The notes under the pieces: generated by a model | What the model was told of the DNA's origin: nothing | Seen by the model: only the letters and a program-made list of their open reading frames with translations | Databases searched by the model: none | Assembly (NCBI GenBank): GCA_005809115.1 | Contig: SYLK01000621.1 | Span: forward strand, 1-5,718 | Source of the DNA: Planctomyces sp. | GTDB lineage: Bacteria; Planctomycetota; Planctomycetia; Planctomycetales; Planctomycetaceae | Length of the DNA: 5,718 bases | Direction: 5' to 3' | Made by a program: the position numbers and the translations under genes | Part shown: positions 1-5,718 of the stretch, piece after piece | How positions within the stretch are numbered: position 1 is the stretch's first letter | How the letters are laid out: the number at the start of each line of letters is the position of its first letter

Positions 1-1
1 C

Positions 2-571
2 GTGGCAGGAACCTTCGTCGTGATCAGCGGAGCGGCCTATTTTGCATTCATCGCTGCCTGGCTGAACATCATGCTTCTGGTGGGTTTCCTGCGATGGGTG
101 CAGGTTCTCCTGGCCCTGCTCGCCATCTGCGTGGGCGGGATTCATGTGAAGGATTTCTTTGCGTTTCGTCGCGGCATCTCGCTGTCAATTCCGGAATCGG
201 CGAAGCCCGGCATTTACCGCCGTATGCGCGGGATTGTGATGGCCGAGAGTCTGATTCCGGCAGTCGCCGGGGCGGCGGTCCTGGCAGTTCTGGTGAACAT
301 CATCGAGCTGCTGTGCACTGCCGGTCTGCCGGCTCTGTACAGCCAGGTCCTGGCCATGCAGCAGCTTCCTGCCTGGCAGAACTATGCGTACCTGGGCCTG
401 TACATCCTGGCGTATATGCTGGACGACATCCTGATGGTGACGATTGTGGTCGTCACGATGGGGCGGCGGAAAATGCAGGAGAACGAGGGACGCTGGCTGA
501 AGCTGGTCAGCGGGACAGCAATTCTGCTGATGGGATGTATCCTGCTGCTGAAACCGGAATGGCTCAGCTGA
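2..571 (+). CDS. CcdA/DsbD-like polytopic membrane protein, C-terminal part
   Basis: This is the C-terminal part of an integral membrane protein; the reading frame is open to the left edge, so the GTG at 2 is probably internal and the gene starts before the window. The visible 189 residues contain about five hydrophobic segments (roughly 4-24, 27-47, 84-104, 128-151 and 168-185). A conserved-looking cytoplasmic stretch lies between the second and third (VKDFFAFRRG then SIPESAKPGIYRRM, about 49-75). A single membrane-border cysteine, C105 in ELLCTAGLPALY, is followed by proline, as in the second half of CcdA/DsbD-type thiol-disulfide electron carriers; C43 and C179 lie inside other helices. 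I infer a role in passing reducing equivalents across the membrane, but the N-terminal half, where the partner cysteine or a fused thioredoxin/glutaredoxin domain would be, is not visible. It converges on the AI-2E gene with an 8-bp overlap. An unrelated multi-pass protein remains possible. Confidence 0.7.
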   Translation: MAGTFVVISGAAYFAFIAAWLNIMLLVGFLRWVQVLLALLAICVGGIHVKDFFAFRRGISLSIPESAKPGIYRRMRGIVMAESLIPAVAGAAVLAVLVNIIELLCTAGLPALYSQVLAMQQLPAWQNYAYLGLYILAYMLDDILMVTIVVVTMGRRKMQENEGRWLKLVSGTAILLMGCILLLKPEWLS

Positions 572-2021
572 CCTGTGGCGACGTCTTCTGCGAGGGATTG
601 GCTGTGGCGACAGGCTGCATGTCGTCTCGGACGCCTGCTGGTCCACCGTGTTGTCGCTCGTCGTTCAGGCTGGCTGCGGCGACTTCCCGGTGCAGAAGCC
701 TGAGCAGCGTCTGCAGAAACGCGACCGCCATGGGGCCGATGAAGACACCGGAAGGGCCCAGCAGCTGGACGCCGCCGAGCACGCCCATCAGCGCGGCCAG
801 GGGATGCATGGCGGAGTGACCATGCAGGATCCAGGGTTTGATGATGTTGTCGACGGTCGAGATTACGGTCATTCCATAGATCGCCAGAGAAATCCCGGCG
901 GTCGTCCGCTGTTCAATGAACATCAGCCACAGGCTCACCGGCAACCAGACAAAAGCTGCGCCAACGAACGGAATCATCGCGGTCAGAGAAGTGACGACTG
1001 TCAGCAGGAAGACCGACTCCAGCCCGGCGAATCGTAAGCCGATTCCGGCGAGCACACCCTGAGCGACGGCGGCGGCAAGGCTGCCGGCCACCACCGCCCG
1101 CGTCACGCGAATGAAGTCCGCCAGGAGTTGCTCATCATGGCGGTCATCGAGCGGTGACAGCGCCATCAGCTGCGTGGCGATGACCGAGCCATCCGCCAGA
1201 AAGAAAAAGGTGGCGACCAGAAAAATCAGGACACCGAACAGGCCCCGCCCCACAATCAGCCCGGCCCGGCTGCCCAGGGACGAAATCCGGTCCGTGGTCA
1301 CCGTGAGCCACTGCTCTGTGAGCGCGCGGAGATCTTCGGAGGTCGGGTTGGCGGTATCGCTCATCAGGCTTCTCCAGGAACCACCCAGAAATTCCTGTCG
1401 GTAGTCACGGAAGCGACGCACAACTGTATCCATCGCCTGCTGATAGGCGAAAGTCCCGGGTTCCGCATCGCGGGCCGTCGCCAGAGCTGATGCGACCGTC
1501 TGAAAGTCGGCCGTCCGCGGCGCGCGGATGCTGTTGTTCAGTGGATCTTCCAGACGGCCCCATTCCTCGCAAAGATGCCGCAGTGCGTTCACGTTGCCTC
1601 GGGCCGCGGCGCCATCACGGGCATCCTCCTGCAGTCGCTGCAGCGAACGTTCCATGTACCTCAGTTCTTCAGAGTACGGGTAATTCAGTCCCAGCGATGC
1701 CCTCGCCCGCTGGAGCTTGTCCCTCACCTCCCCTTCATCCAGCCCGCGCAGCAGTCGCGACGCCTCACTGCCGGCCAGCGCCACAACCAGAATCGACGGC
1801 AGCAGCACCGCCAGCAGCACCGAAACCGTAGTCAGCGCCGCCGTCAGATATCTGTGACCGCGGGCAAATCGCAGGAGCCAGTCATGCCACGGACGAAACA
1901 CAACAACCACAACGCTGGCGAGAAACAGCGGGAGCAGAAAAAACGATATCAGCTCGAAAAACAGGACTCCAAAGGCACTGGTGACCAGCACCAGGACAGC
2001 AATCGGGAGAATCCTTGTCAT
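564..2021 (-). CDS. AI-2E family transporter (TqsA/PerM-like)
   Basis: This is a polytopic inner-membrane protein of the AI-2E transporter family (PF01594), whose members export the quorum-sensing molecule AI-2 or act as Na+/H+ antiporters; the substrate here is unknown. The 485 residues show an N-terminal double hydrophobic segment (about 4-43), a third helix (58-84), a long hydrophilic region (85-254), and then the C-terminal helical core. That core carries family hallmarks: a phenylalanine-rich helix ending FFFLADG (272-278), PFVGAAFVWLP (351-361), the DNIIKP motif (391-396), HPLAALMGVLGG (406-417) and GPSGVFIGP (422-430). A polar tail follows from 450. Family members are usually about 350 residues, so this one is long, mainly because of the 85-254 region. 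The ATG at 2021 is supported by GAGGAA at 2034-2029, 7 bases upstream. It lies 226 bp downstream of tupA on the same strand, so cotranscription is possible but not shown. Its stop overlaps that of the convergent membrane gene. Confidence 0.93.
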   Translation of the reverse strand: MTRILPIAVLVLVTSAFGVLFFELISFFLLPLFLASVVVVVFRPWHDWLLRFARGHRYLTAALTTVSVLLAVLLPSILVVALAGSEASRLLRGLDEGEVRDKLQRARASLGLNYPYSEELRYMERSLQRLQEDARDGAAARGNVNALRHLCEEWGRLEDPLNNSIRAPRTADFQTVASALATARDAEPGTFAYQQAMDTVVRRFRDYRQEFLGGSWRSLMSDTANPTSEDLRALTEQWLTVTTDRISSLGSRAGLIVGRGLFGVLIFLVATFFFLADGSVIATQLMALSPLDDRHDEQLLADFIRVTRAVVAGSLAAAVAQGVLAGIGLRFAGLESVFLLTVVTSLTAMIPFVGAAFVWLPVSLWLMFIEQRTTAGISLAIYGMTVISTVDNIIKPWILHGHSAMHPLAALMGVLGGVQLLGPSGVFIGPMAVAFLQTLLRLLHREVAAASLNDERQHGGPAGVRDDMQPVATANPSQKTSPQVS

Positions 2022-2247
2022 TCCCTGATTCCTCGCGTCATGGATCGTTGAACCGGCACTTCAGGACAGTTACGACAGTCAACCGGAGCTGCCGAATCGC
2101 GGCAATGGTTGCTGCATCGCGGGGCGGGGGCAGGATCCGACGTGACGTTCCGCCCACTCAGCGCGATTCTGTCCGGGATGCAGCAACCAGCCTGCGTCGA
2201 CGCCTGCCAGACCGCAAATTCATCATTGTGCGACGACGGGAAACTCC
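2022..2247. other. Structured spacer between tupA and the AI-2E gene
   Basis: This 226-bp spacer separates two minus-strand genes. Its main content is the interrupted inverted repeat at 2098-2196. Nearer the AI-2E gene there is a short direct repeat, GACAGT at 2065-2070 and again at 2074-2079. A TTGACT sequence on the minus strand (2082-2077) resembles a -35 box, but no acceptable -10 lies 16-18 bases downstream, so I do not call a promoter. No T-rich run follows the inverted repeat on either strand, so it does not look like a standard intrinsic terminator. A 77-codon frame crosses the spacer on the minus strand, but its base composition by codon position does not look coding. Confidence 0.6.
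2098..2196. repeat. Interrupted inverted repeat, potential long hairpin
   Basis: A perfect 13-bp inverted repeat has arms TGGTTGCTGCATC at 2106-2118 and GATGCAGCAACCA at 2177-2189, separated by 58 bases. Pairing continues outward through GGC 2101-2103 with GCC 2190-2192 (AA bulge on the left arm), then CGC 2098-2100 with GCG 2194-2196 (single T bulge), giving about 19 pairs. Inside the loop GGGCGG 2122-2127 can pair with CCGCCC 2150-2155. An alternative inner pairing is ATCGCG 2116-2121 with CGCGAT 2162-2167, and GCCG 2091-2094 can compete with CGGC 2100-2103. The structure could act in RNA (processing, attenuation or mRNA stability between tupA and the AI-2E gene) or as DNA (paired protein sites, or a small palindromic mobile repeat). 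No function can be assigned from the sequence alone. Confidence 0.8.
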
Positions 2248-3099
2248 TCATGGTTTCTGCCCGGCACCCGGTGCCCCTCCGTCAGGGAAAAACAATCCCT
2301 CACCATACTGATCCTTTCCAAACTCCTGGATCGCCTGCCGGGTGGTTTCCTTCTGAAGAAACTCAATGAACTGGTGAGCAGCCCTGACGCGAGCCGGGGA
2401 CTGCCCGTCACCTTTGACGACGATGGCCGCATAGGGATTCTTCAGACGCGGATCACCTTCGAAGATGACTCGCAGGTGAAACTCGCCACTGAGAGCCAGC
2501 CAGGTCGCCCGGTCCGTCAACGTACAGGCTCTCCGTTCATCAGCGATTCGTAGTGTCCTTGCCATTCCGCTGCCGGACCGCAGATAGTTTGCAAATGTCG
2601 GCTCAAGCGAGATTGATTGCCACAATTCTTTCTCCTTATGGTGAGTGCCGGAATCGTCGTCACGTGAAACGAACGGCAGATTCTCAGCCGCACAGCGCCC
2701 GAAGGCATCATCCAGTGACTTCGGAGGATTGAGACTCAGCGCACCATCCGGCGGACCAAGCAGGACAAAGTCGTTCTGGAATACCGGTACCCGGACAATT
2801 CCATACCCCTGCCGGACGAATTCTTCTTCCGCCACCCGCGCGTGCGTCAGAAGCACATCGGCATCACCGCGCCGTCCCAGTTCCAGCGCCTGCCCGGTAC
2901 CCACTGCGATGACTTTGACATCAATCCCAGTCTGTGCTCGAAACATAGGGCACAGCATCTCGAGCAGGCCGCTGTCCTGTGTACTGGTCGTGGTCGCCAG
3001 AGTGATCGTGGCTGCAGCCGGTTTCGGTGAAAACTGCTCCATGCAGCCGATTGCGATCAGCCACACGAGCGACGCAGCGCCGGCTAACGACAGACGCAT
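2248..3099 (-). CDS. tupA: Tungstate ABC transporter substrate-binding lipoprotein TupA
   Basis: This is the extracytoplasmic binding protein of a Tup-type tungstate importer. It captures the oxyanion and delivers it to TupB. With the ATG at 3099 it has 283 residues. There is a hydrophobic signal segment (about 3-18) ending in a lipobox-like AIGC with C19, so it is probably a lipoprotein. The anion-site motifs of the family follow: TTTST at 36-40 followed by QDSGLL, VGTGQAL at 66-72, GDADVLLTHA at 78-87, SRDDDSGTH at 145-153 and a CTLTDRAT segment at 192-199. The usual family forms, as I recall them, are SRGDDSGT and YTLTDRGT, so this copy has substitutions. The ATG overlaps the tupC stop as TGATG; a TTG one codon upstream (3102) is an alternative that sits better behind the GGAAGGA at 3116-3110 (7 rather than 10 bases). 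It is the last gene of the tupB-tupC-tupA operon. Tungstate is the likely ligand; molybdate or vanadate cannot be excluded. Confidence 0.94.
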   Translation of the reverse strand: MRLSLAGAASLVWLIAIGCMEQFSPKPAAATITLATTTSTQDSGLLEMLCPMFRAQTGIDVKVIAVGTGQALELGRRGDADVLLTHARVAEEEFVRQGYGIVRVPVFQNDFVLLGPPDGALSLNPPKSLDDAFGRCAAENLPFVSRDDDSGTHHKEKELWQSISLEPTFANYLRSGSGMARTLRIADERRACTLTDRATWLALSGEFHLRVIFEGDPRLKNPYAAIVVKGDGQSPARVRAAHQFIEFLQKETTRQAIQEFGKDQYGEGLFFPDGGAPGAGQKP

Positions 3100-3824
3100 C
3101 AATACACCATCCTTCCATTTACGAAATCGGCCGTTCTGTAATCGCGTGGGCGATCAAAAAACTCCTCGCATGATGCGACTTCCACAATCTGCCCGCCAAG
3201 CAGCAGTGCCACTCTGTCCGCCACACGCCGCGTCTGAAAGAGATTGTGAGTCGCCCAGATGAGCGTAGTATTCCGGCTTCGACGATACTCATTGAGAACC
3301 TGCTCGACCAACGCGACGCATTGTGGATCCAGATTTGCCGTGGGTTCGTCCAGAAGGAGAACCCTCGGTGCCAGGATCAGCGCACGCCCCAGTGCCACGA
3401 GCTGCATCTGACCTCCGGACAGCGTATTGGCCGCCTGCTTTGCCAGCTTCGTCAGCCCAAGGCAGGTCAGCATCGCATCGACTCGTTCATCCGATGCCGC
3501 TCGGCGCAACAGAAGGCCATATTCGAGGTTGGCCCGCACGCTGCGAGAAAGCAAAATGGGGCGCTGCGGCACCAGCGCTATGGTGCGTATCTCCGCCAGC
3601 GATGCCATGCCGTGGCACCAGATTCGACCGTCAAACTGGACTCGTCCCGATTCGATCGGCTGCAGGCCCGACAGAACTCGCAGCAATGTCGTTTTACCTG
3701 ATCCGGTGGGGCCCGCGAGACACAAAGTTTCTCCGGATGAAACAGTCATTTCATCGACAGTGAGCTCGAATTCCGTGCCTCGTGCAAGACGAAGCCCCTC
3801 CAGACGATACAACGCCATCGTCAT
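3099..3824 (-). CDS. tupC: Tungstate ABC transporter ATP-binding protein TupC
   Basis: This is the cytoplasmic ATPase that drives oxyanion import through TupB. All nucleotide-binding motifs are present in order in its 241 residues: Walker A GPTGSGKT at 38-45, Q-loop Q87 in LVPQRP, the ABC signature LSGGQ at 135-139, Walker B with VLLLDEP at 155-161, D-loop ANLD at 163-166, and the H-loop histidine H193 in WATHN. It is short for an ABC ATPase, with no C-terminal regulatory (TOBE/MOP) domain like the one seen in ModC, which fits TupC rather than ModC. The start ATG (3824) overlaps the tupB stop as ATGA, and only a weak AGGGA lies 11 bases upstream, so translation is probably coupled to tupB. 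An in-frame ATG two codons later (3818) is less well placed. Its own stop overlaps the tupA start. Confidence 0.95.
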   Translation of the reverse strand: MTMALYRLEGLRLARGTEFELTVDEMTVSSGETLCLAGPTGSGKTTLLRVLSGLQPIESGRVQFDGRIWCHGMASLAEIRTIALVPQRPILLSRSVRANLEYGLLLRRAASDERVDAMLTCLGLTKLAKQAANTLSGGQMQLVALGRALILAPRVLLLDEPTANLDPQCVALVEQVLNEYRRSRNTTLIWATHNLFQTRRVADRVALLLGGQIVEVASCEEFFDRPRDYRTADFVNGRMVY

Positions 3825-4474
3825 TGTGCGATACGTCCCTGCAGACAGGCAACCAGAAAATTGATCAGCAGCGCCACCAACAGAAGGATCGCTCCCAGAC
3901 CCACGGCCATCGCAAAATGACCACGACTGGTTTCAAGCACAATCGCGGTCGTCATGACGCGTGTATGACCGCCGATGTTCCCTCCGACAATCAGCACGGC
4001 GCCCACTTCGGAGATGCTCCGTCCCAGGGCTGTCGCAAACGCGAGCAGCAGTCCCGGCTCCGCCTCGGACAACAGCGTACACCGCAGCTGCCAGGAACTG
4101 GCTCCCAGACTGCGCAGCTGAAACAGCAATTCCCGCGGGATCGCGTCGATTGCCGTCATCGTGATACCCACAACGAACGGCAGATCCAGCAGCACCTGCG
4201 CCAGAATCATGGCTCGGCGAGTAAACAGCCATTCCCACGATCCAAGCGGACCTGAACGCGACAGTAACAAATACAAGAGGAGACCCACCACAACCGGTGG
4301 AACAGCCATCCCGGTAAAAATCAGCGCTCTGACGATGGACTTGCCAGAAAAATCATGCAGACCAAGCCACACTCCCATCGGCATGCCTGCGGCGCAACTC
4401 ACCATCACGGCCGTACCGGATACTCCAAGGGAGAGTACAAAGATCGACCAGACTTCCGCAGGCACTGAATTCAT
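3821..4474 (-). CDS. tupB: Tungstate ABC transporter permease TupB
   Basis: This is the membrane channel subunit of the Tup oxyanion importer, belonging to the binding-protein-dependent permease superfamily. The 217 residues hold about five hydrophobic helices (roughly 9-37, 47-71, 87-108, 139-162 and 186-209). The cytoplasmic coupling loop that docks on TupC is seen as ELLFQLRSLGASSWQL (115-130), with the GAS variant of the EAA motif. TupB-type hallmarks are LLSRSGPLG (70-78) and, after the coupling loop, GRSISEVGAVLIVGGN, followed by TRVMTTAIVLETSRG. This run distinguishes TupB from ModB and CysT/W permeases. It is the first gene of the operon. The start at 4474 is only weakly supported: AGGG lies 11 bases upstream, with no better ATG nearby. 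The stop overlaps the tupC start by 4 bp. Length and motif set look complete, with no frame disruption. Confidence 0.94.
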   Translation of the reverse strand: MNSVPAEVWSIFVLSLGVSGTAVMVSCAAGMPMGVWLGLHDFSGKSIVRALIFTGMAVPPVVVGLLLYLLLSRSGPLGSWEWLFTRRAMILAQVLLDLPFVVGITMTAIDAIPRELLFQLRSLGASSWQLRCTLLSEAEPGLLLAFATALGRSISEVGAVLIVGGNIGGHTRVMTTAIVLETSRGHFAMAVGLGAILLLVALLINFLVACLQGRIAQ

Positions 4475-4631
4475 GATGTGAAAAACCCTGACAAAAGCTC
4501 CGTGTCTGAGGCGTCACCACAATCATTTTGGGTCACACAGGTTTCGTCAGGAGTTCTTAGTACAGATATCCGGGTGTCTGCCGGTCCGCGATACCTGCGG
4601 AATCCACGTCCGAGCAGCCAGGAAACGAGAA
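4475..4631. other. Spacer upstream of tupB
   Basis: This 157-bp gap lies between the end of the propeller gene and tupB, both on the minus strand. It contains the candidate tup promoter and an imperfect dyad (4487-4506 against 4532-4551). A small hairpin, TCCGC-7-GCGGA at 4585-4601, lies just after the upstream gene but has no following T-run on the minus strand, so it is not called a terminator. I see no ModE-type operator and no clear molybdenum/tungsten cofactor riboswitch by eye. Confidence 0.55.
4522..4550 (-). promoter_or_regulatory. Candidate sigma70-type promoter for tupBCA
   Basis: On the minus strand CTGACG (4550-4545, 4 of 6 matches to TTGACA) is followed after exactly 17 bases by AATGAT (4527-4522, 4 of 6 matches to TATAAT). 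Transcription would begin near 4515, giving a leader of about 40 bases before the tupB ATG at 4474. The spacing is ideal but the boxes are only moderate, and planctomycete promoters are poorly characterised, so this is a position hypothesis. The right arm of the imperfect dyad covers the -35 box and most of the spacer, which would suit a regulator site. Confidence 0.3.
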
Positions 4632-5718
4632 TCAATCCGTAAACTGAAAAGCAAACAGATCCGCGTCCTGCAGGCGAAAGCGAAGCCGGATCGGACGACC
4701 CGCCAGCGAACTCACGTCACCGCCGGACCGCCAGGACACTCGCCGCGACAAATCGTCAGTGTTCATCTCGTGGCACTCACCCAGAGTGAAACCGGGAATC
4801 GGATTGCCTCCAGCGTCCTGAATCTCGACGAAGACCCCGCCAGCGGCACTTGACGACAGATTGAGGGTCAGCTGCCGACCGGCGAATGTGAGGGGCTTTG
4901 TAACCAGCTCACCGGGCTGATATCCCGCGTGCACTGCAGCGAAACCGTCGGGGCGGAGCGTGAGGCGTTCCAGATGGTGCGTGGGCTGACCGTAGTTTCG
5001 CTGAATATAGAATGAGATTTCCGCCGGTCCCGTCGGCACAATCCCGCGCGCCGGGTAGTTGGAACGCGCTGTCCAGTTCTTCAGATCAGTTCCCGGCCGG
5101 ACAAATGATTCGAGGAACGTGCGGTCATACACTGTTCCGCCGCGACTTGTGAGCAGCACCGCATCAGACGTATCCAGCTTCAGTTTCTCATAATTTACCG
5201 GATCATCCAGTTTCAGAGCGAGTACCTGTTCGTCTGTCAGCGACCTTCGGTTCGGCCAGAATCTGGCGGCCGTGCCGATGTACAGATGCGGAGCACGGAA
5301 ATATGGCTCAGTCTGATTTGTGTACAAGTGCTCATTCGGGGCGTCGCCGAATGTCATGTCGGCCGCGGGCGTCCAGTTGCGGAAATCGGTGGAAGTTGTC
5401 CGCGTGATCCAGCGTACGCCGTTGCGGAATGTGCGAAAAAAGCACACATACCGCTGTTCTGACAGGGACCAGAAGACGTTGTTCTGTGAATCGAAGGCGC
5501 CGCCGGTGATGATGGGCTGGTCCTGCAGTTTCCGAAAATGGATGCCGTCCGGAGAAACGAATGCCATCAGGCCGGATTCGCTGCTGCCGCCGACGGCCTT
5601 GAATCGCTCTGCTGCTGCCACACCGGGACGAGTATCCAGAAATGGTGCGAAGTTGTGTGTGACATGCCCCACATCCGCCAGAATGGCATTGTTGTTCGTG
5701 CTGCCTCCGAATGAGATC
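4632..5718 (-). CDS. GH32-like beta-propeller protein, C-terminal part
   Basis: This is the C-terminal part of a probable glycosidase-like protein; the frame stays open to the right edge, so the GTG at 5672 is internal and the gene begins outside the window. Numbering from that GTG, repeated propeller-blade signatures are visible: GLMAFVSPDGIHF (34-46), FDSQNNVFW (60-68) followed by a YVCFFRTF strand, ITRTTSTDFRNWT (89-101), and TEPYFRAPHLYIG (121-133) followed by the aromatic RFWPNR. The alternation of sequence-display strands with S.DG..F/W or S.DF..W turns is typical of five-bladed GH32/GH43-like folds. A C-terminal beta-rich module (about 216-346: LRPDGFAAVHAG, TKPLTFAG, ending in LRFRLQDADLFAFQF) resembles the sandwich domain following such propellers in planctomycete proteins. 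I could not identify a complete catalytic acid set, so enzyme activity and substrate are unproven. The gene ends 157 bp before tupB and has no evident link to metal uptake. Confidence 0.75.
   Translation of the reverse strand, partial: ISFGGSTNNNAILADVGHVTHNFAPFLDTRPGVAAAERFKAVGGSSESGLMAFVSPDGIHFRKLQDQPIITGGAFDSQNNVFWSLSEQRYVCFFRTFRNGVRWITRTTSTDFRNWTPAADMTFGDAPNEHLYTNQTEPYFRAPHLYIGTAARFWPNRRSLTDEQVLALKLDDPVNYEKLKLDTSDAVLLTSRGGTVYDRTFLESFVRPGTDLKNWTARSNYPARGIVPTGPAEISFYIQRNYGQPTHHLERLTLRPDGFAAVHAGYQPGELVTKPLTFAGRQLTLNLSSSAAGGVFVEIQDAGGNPIPGFTLGECHEMNTDDLSRRVSWRSGGDVSSLAGRPIRLRFRLQDADLFAFQFTD

Noticed and set aside
94..819. A 241-codon plus-strand frame overlapping the first membrane gene and the AI-2E gene.
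   Set aside because: It runs across the ends of two well-supported genes in other frames, and its translation is rich in R, G, P and S with no domain. It is a GC-rich shadow.
2065..2079. GACAGT-TAC-GACAGT direct repeat as an operator or the start of a repeat array.
   Set aside because: There are only two 6-bp copies, with no further units. This is compatible with chance.
2064..2082. TTGACT as a -35 box for an AI-2E-specific promoter.
   Set aside because: No hexamer resembling TATAAT lies 16-18 bases downstream on the minus strand, so half a promoter is not enough to call.
3246..3863. Several overlapping plus-strand frames of 145-151 codons opposite tupC.
   Set aside because: tupC has every ABC ATPase motif in order on the other strand. 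The opposite frames show low-complexity antisense translations and no motifs.
4585..4601. Hairpin TCCGC-7-GCGGA after the propeller gene, considered as a terminator.
   Set aside because: The stem is only 5 bp and no T-run follows on the minus strand. Such stems are frequent in GC-rich DNA.
4475..4631. Molybdenum/tungsten cofactor riboswitch or ModE operator upstream of tupB.
   Set aside because: No ModE-like TATA-rich dyad was found and no recognisable Moco-motif core could be aligned by eye. A covariance-model search (cmscan against Rfam) would be decisive.

Overview
The window looks like a chromosomal segment from a bacterium of the planctomycete type. It is fairly GC-rich, and the two edge proteins most resemble families I remember as common in Planctomycetes: a GH32-like propeller protein with a C-terminal beta-rich module, and a CcdA/DsbD-like membrane protein. 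That placement is inferred from family resemblance only. No rRNA, tRNA, CRISPR array, transposase or phage gene was seen.

Layout. From 2 to 571 on the plus strand is the C-terminal part of a polytopic membrane protein that probably begins before the window. It converges on a minus-strand AI-2E family transporter (564-2021), and the two stop codons share one 8-bp palindrome. A 226-bp spacer (2022-2247) follows and contains a strong interrupted inverted repeat. Then comes a tightly packed minus-strand operon for an oxyanion ABC importer of the tungstate (Tup) type, transcribed from high to low coordinates: tupB permease (3821-4474), tupC ATPase (3099-3824) and tupA lipoprotein (2248-3099). Its cistrons overlap by 4 bp and 1 bp. 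A 157-bp spacer (4475-4631) holds a plausible promoter for it. The right end (4632 to the edge) is the C-terminal part of a minus-strand glycosidase-like propeller protein that enters from outside the window.

How the genes work together. TupA captures tungstate (possibly molybdate) outside the inner membrane, TupB forms the channel and TupC powers uptake. No tungsten or molybdenum enzyme, cofactor gene or regulator lies in the window, so the user of the metal is elsewhere. The AI-2E-type exporter lies downstream on the same strand and could be read through from tupA, but the structured spacer may separate them.

The transporter operon is a known system. The least explained items are the 99-bp hairpin-forming element at 2098-2196, the unusually long soluble insertion in the AI-2E protein, and substitutions within otherwise classical TupA motifs. 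I did not find convincing evidence of a wholly new system.
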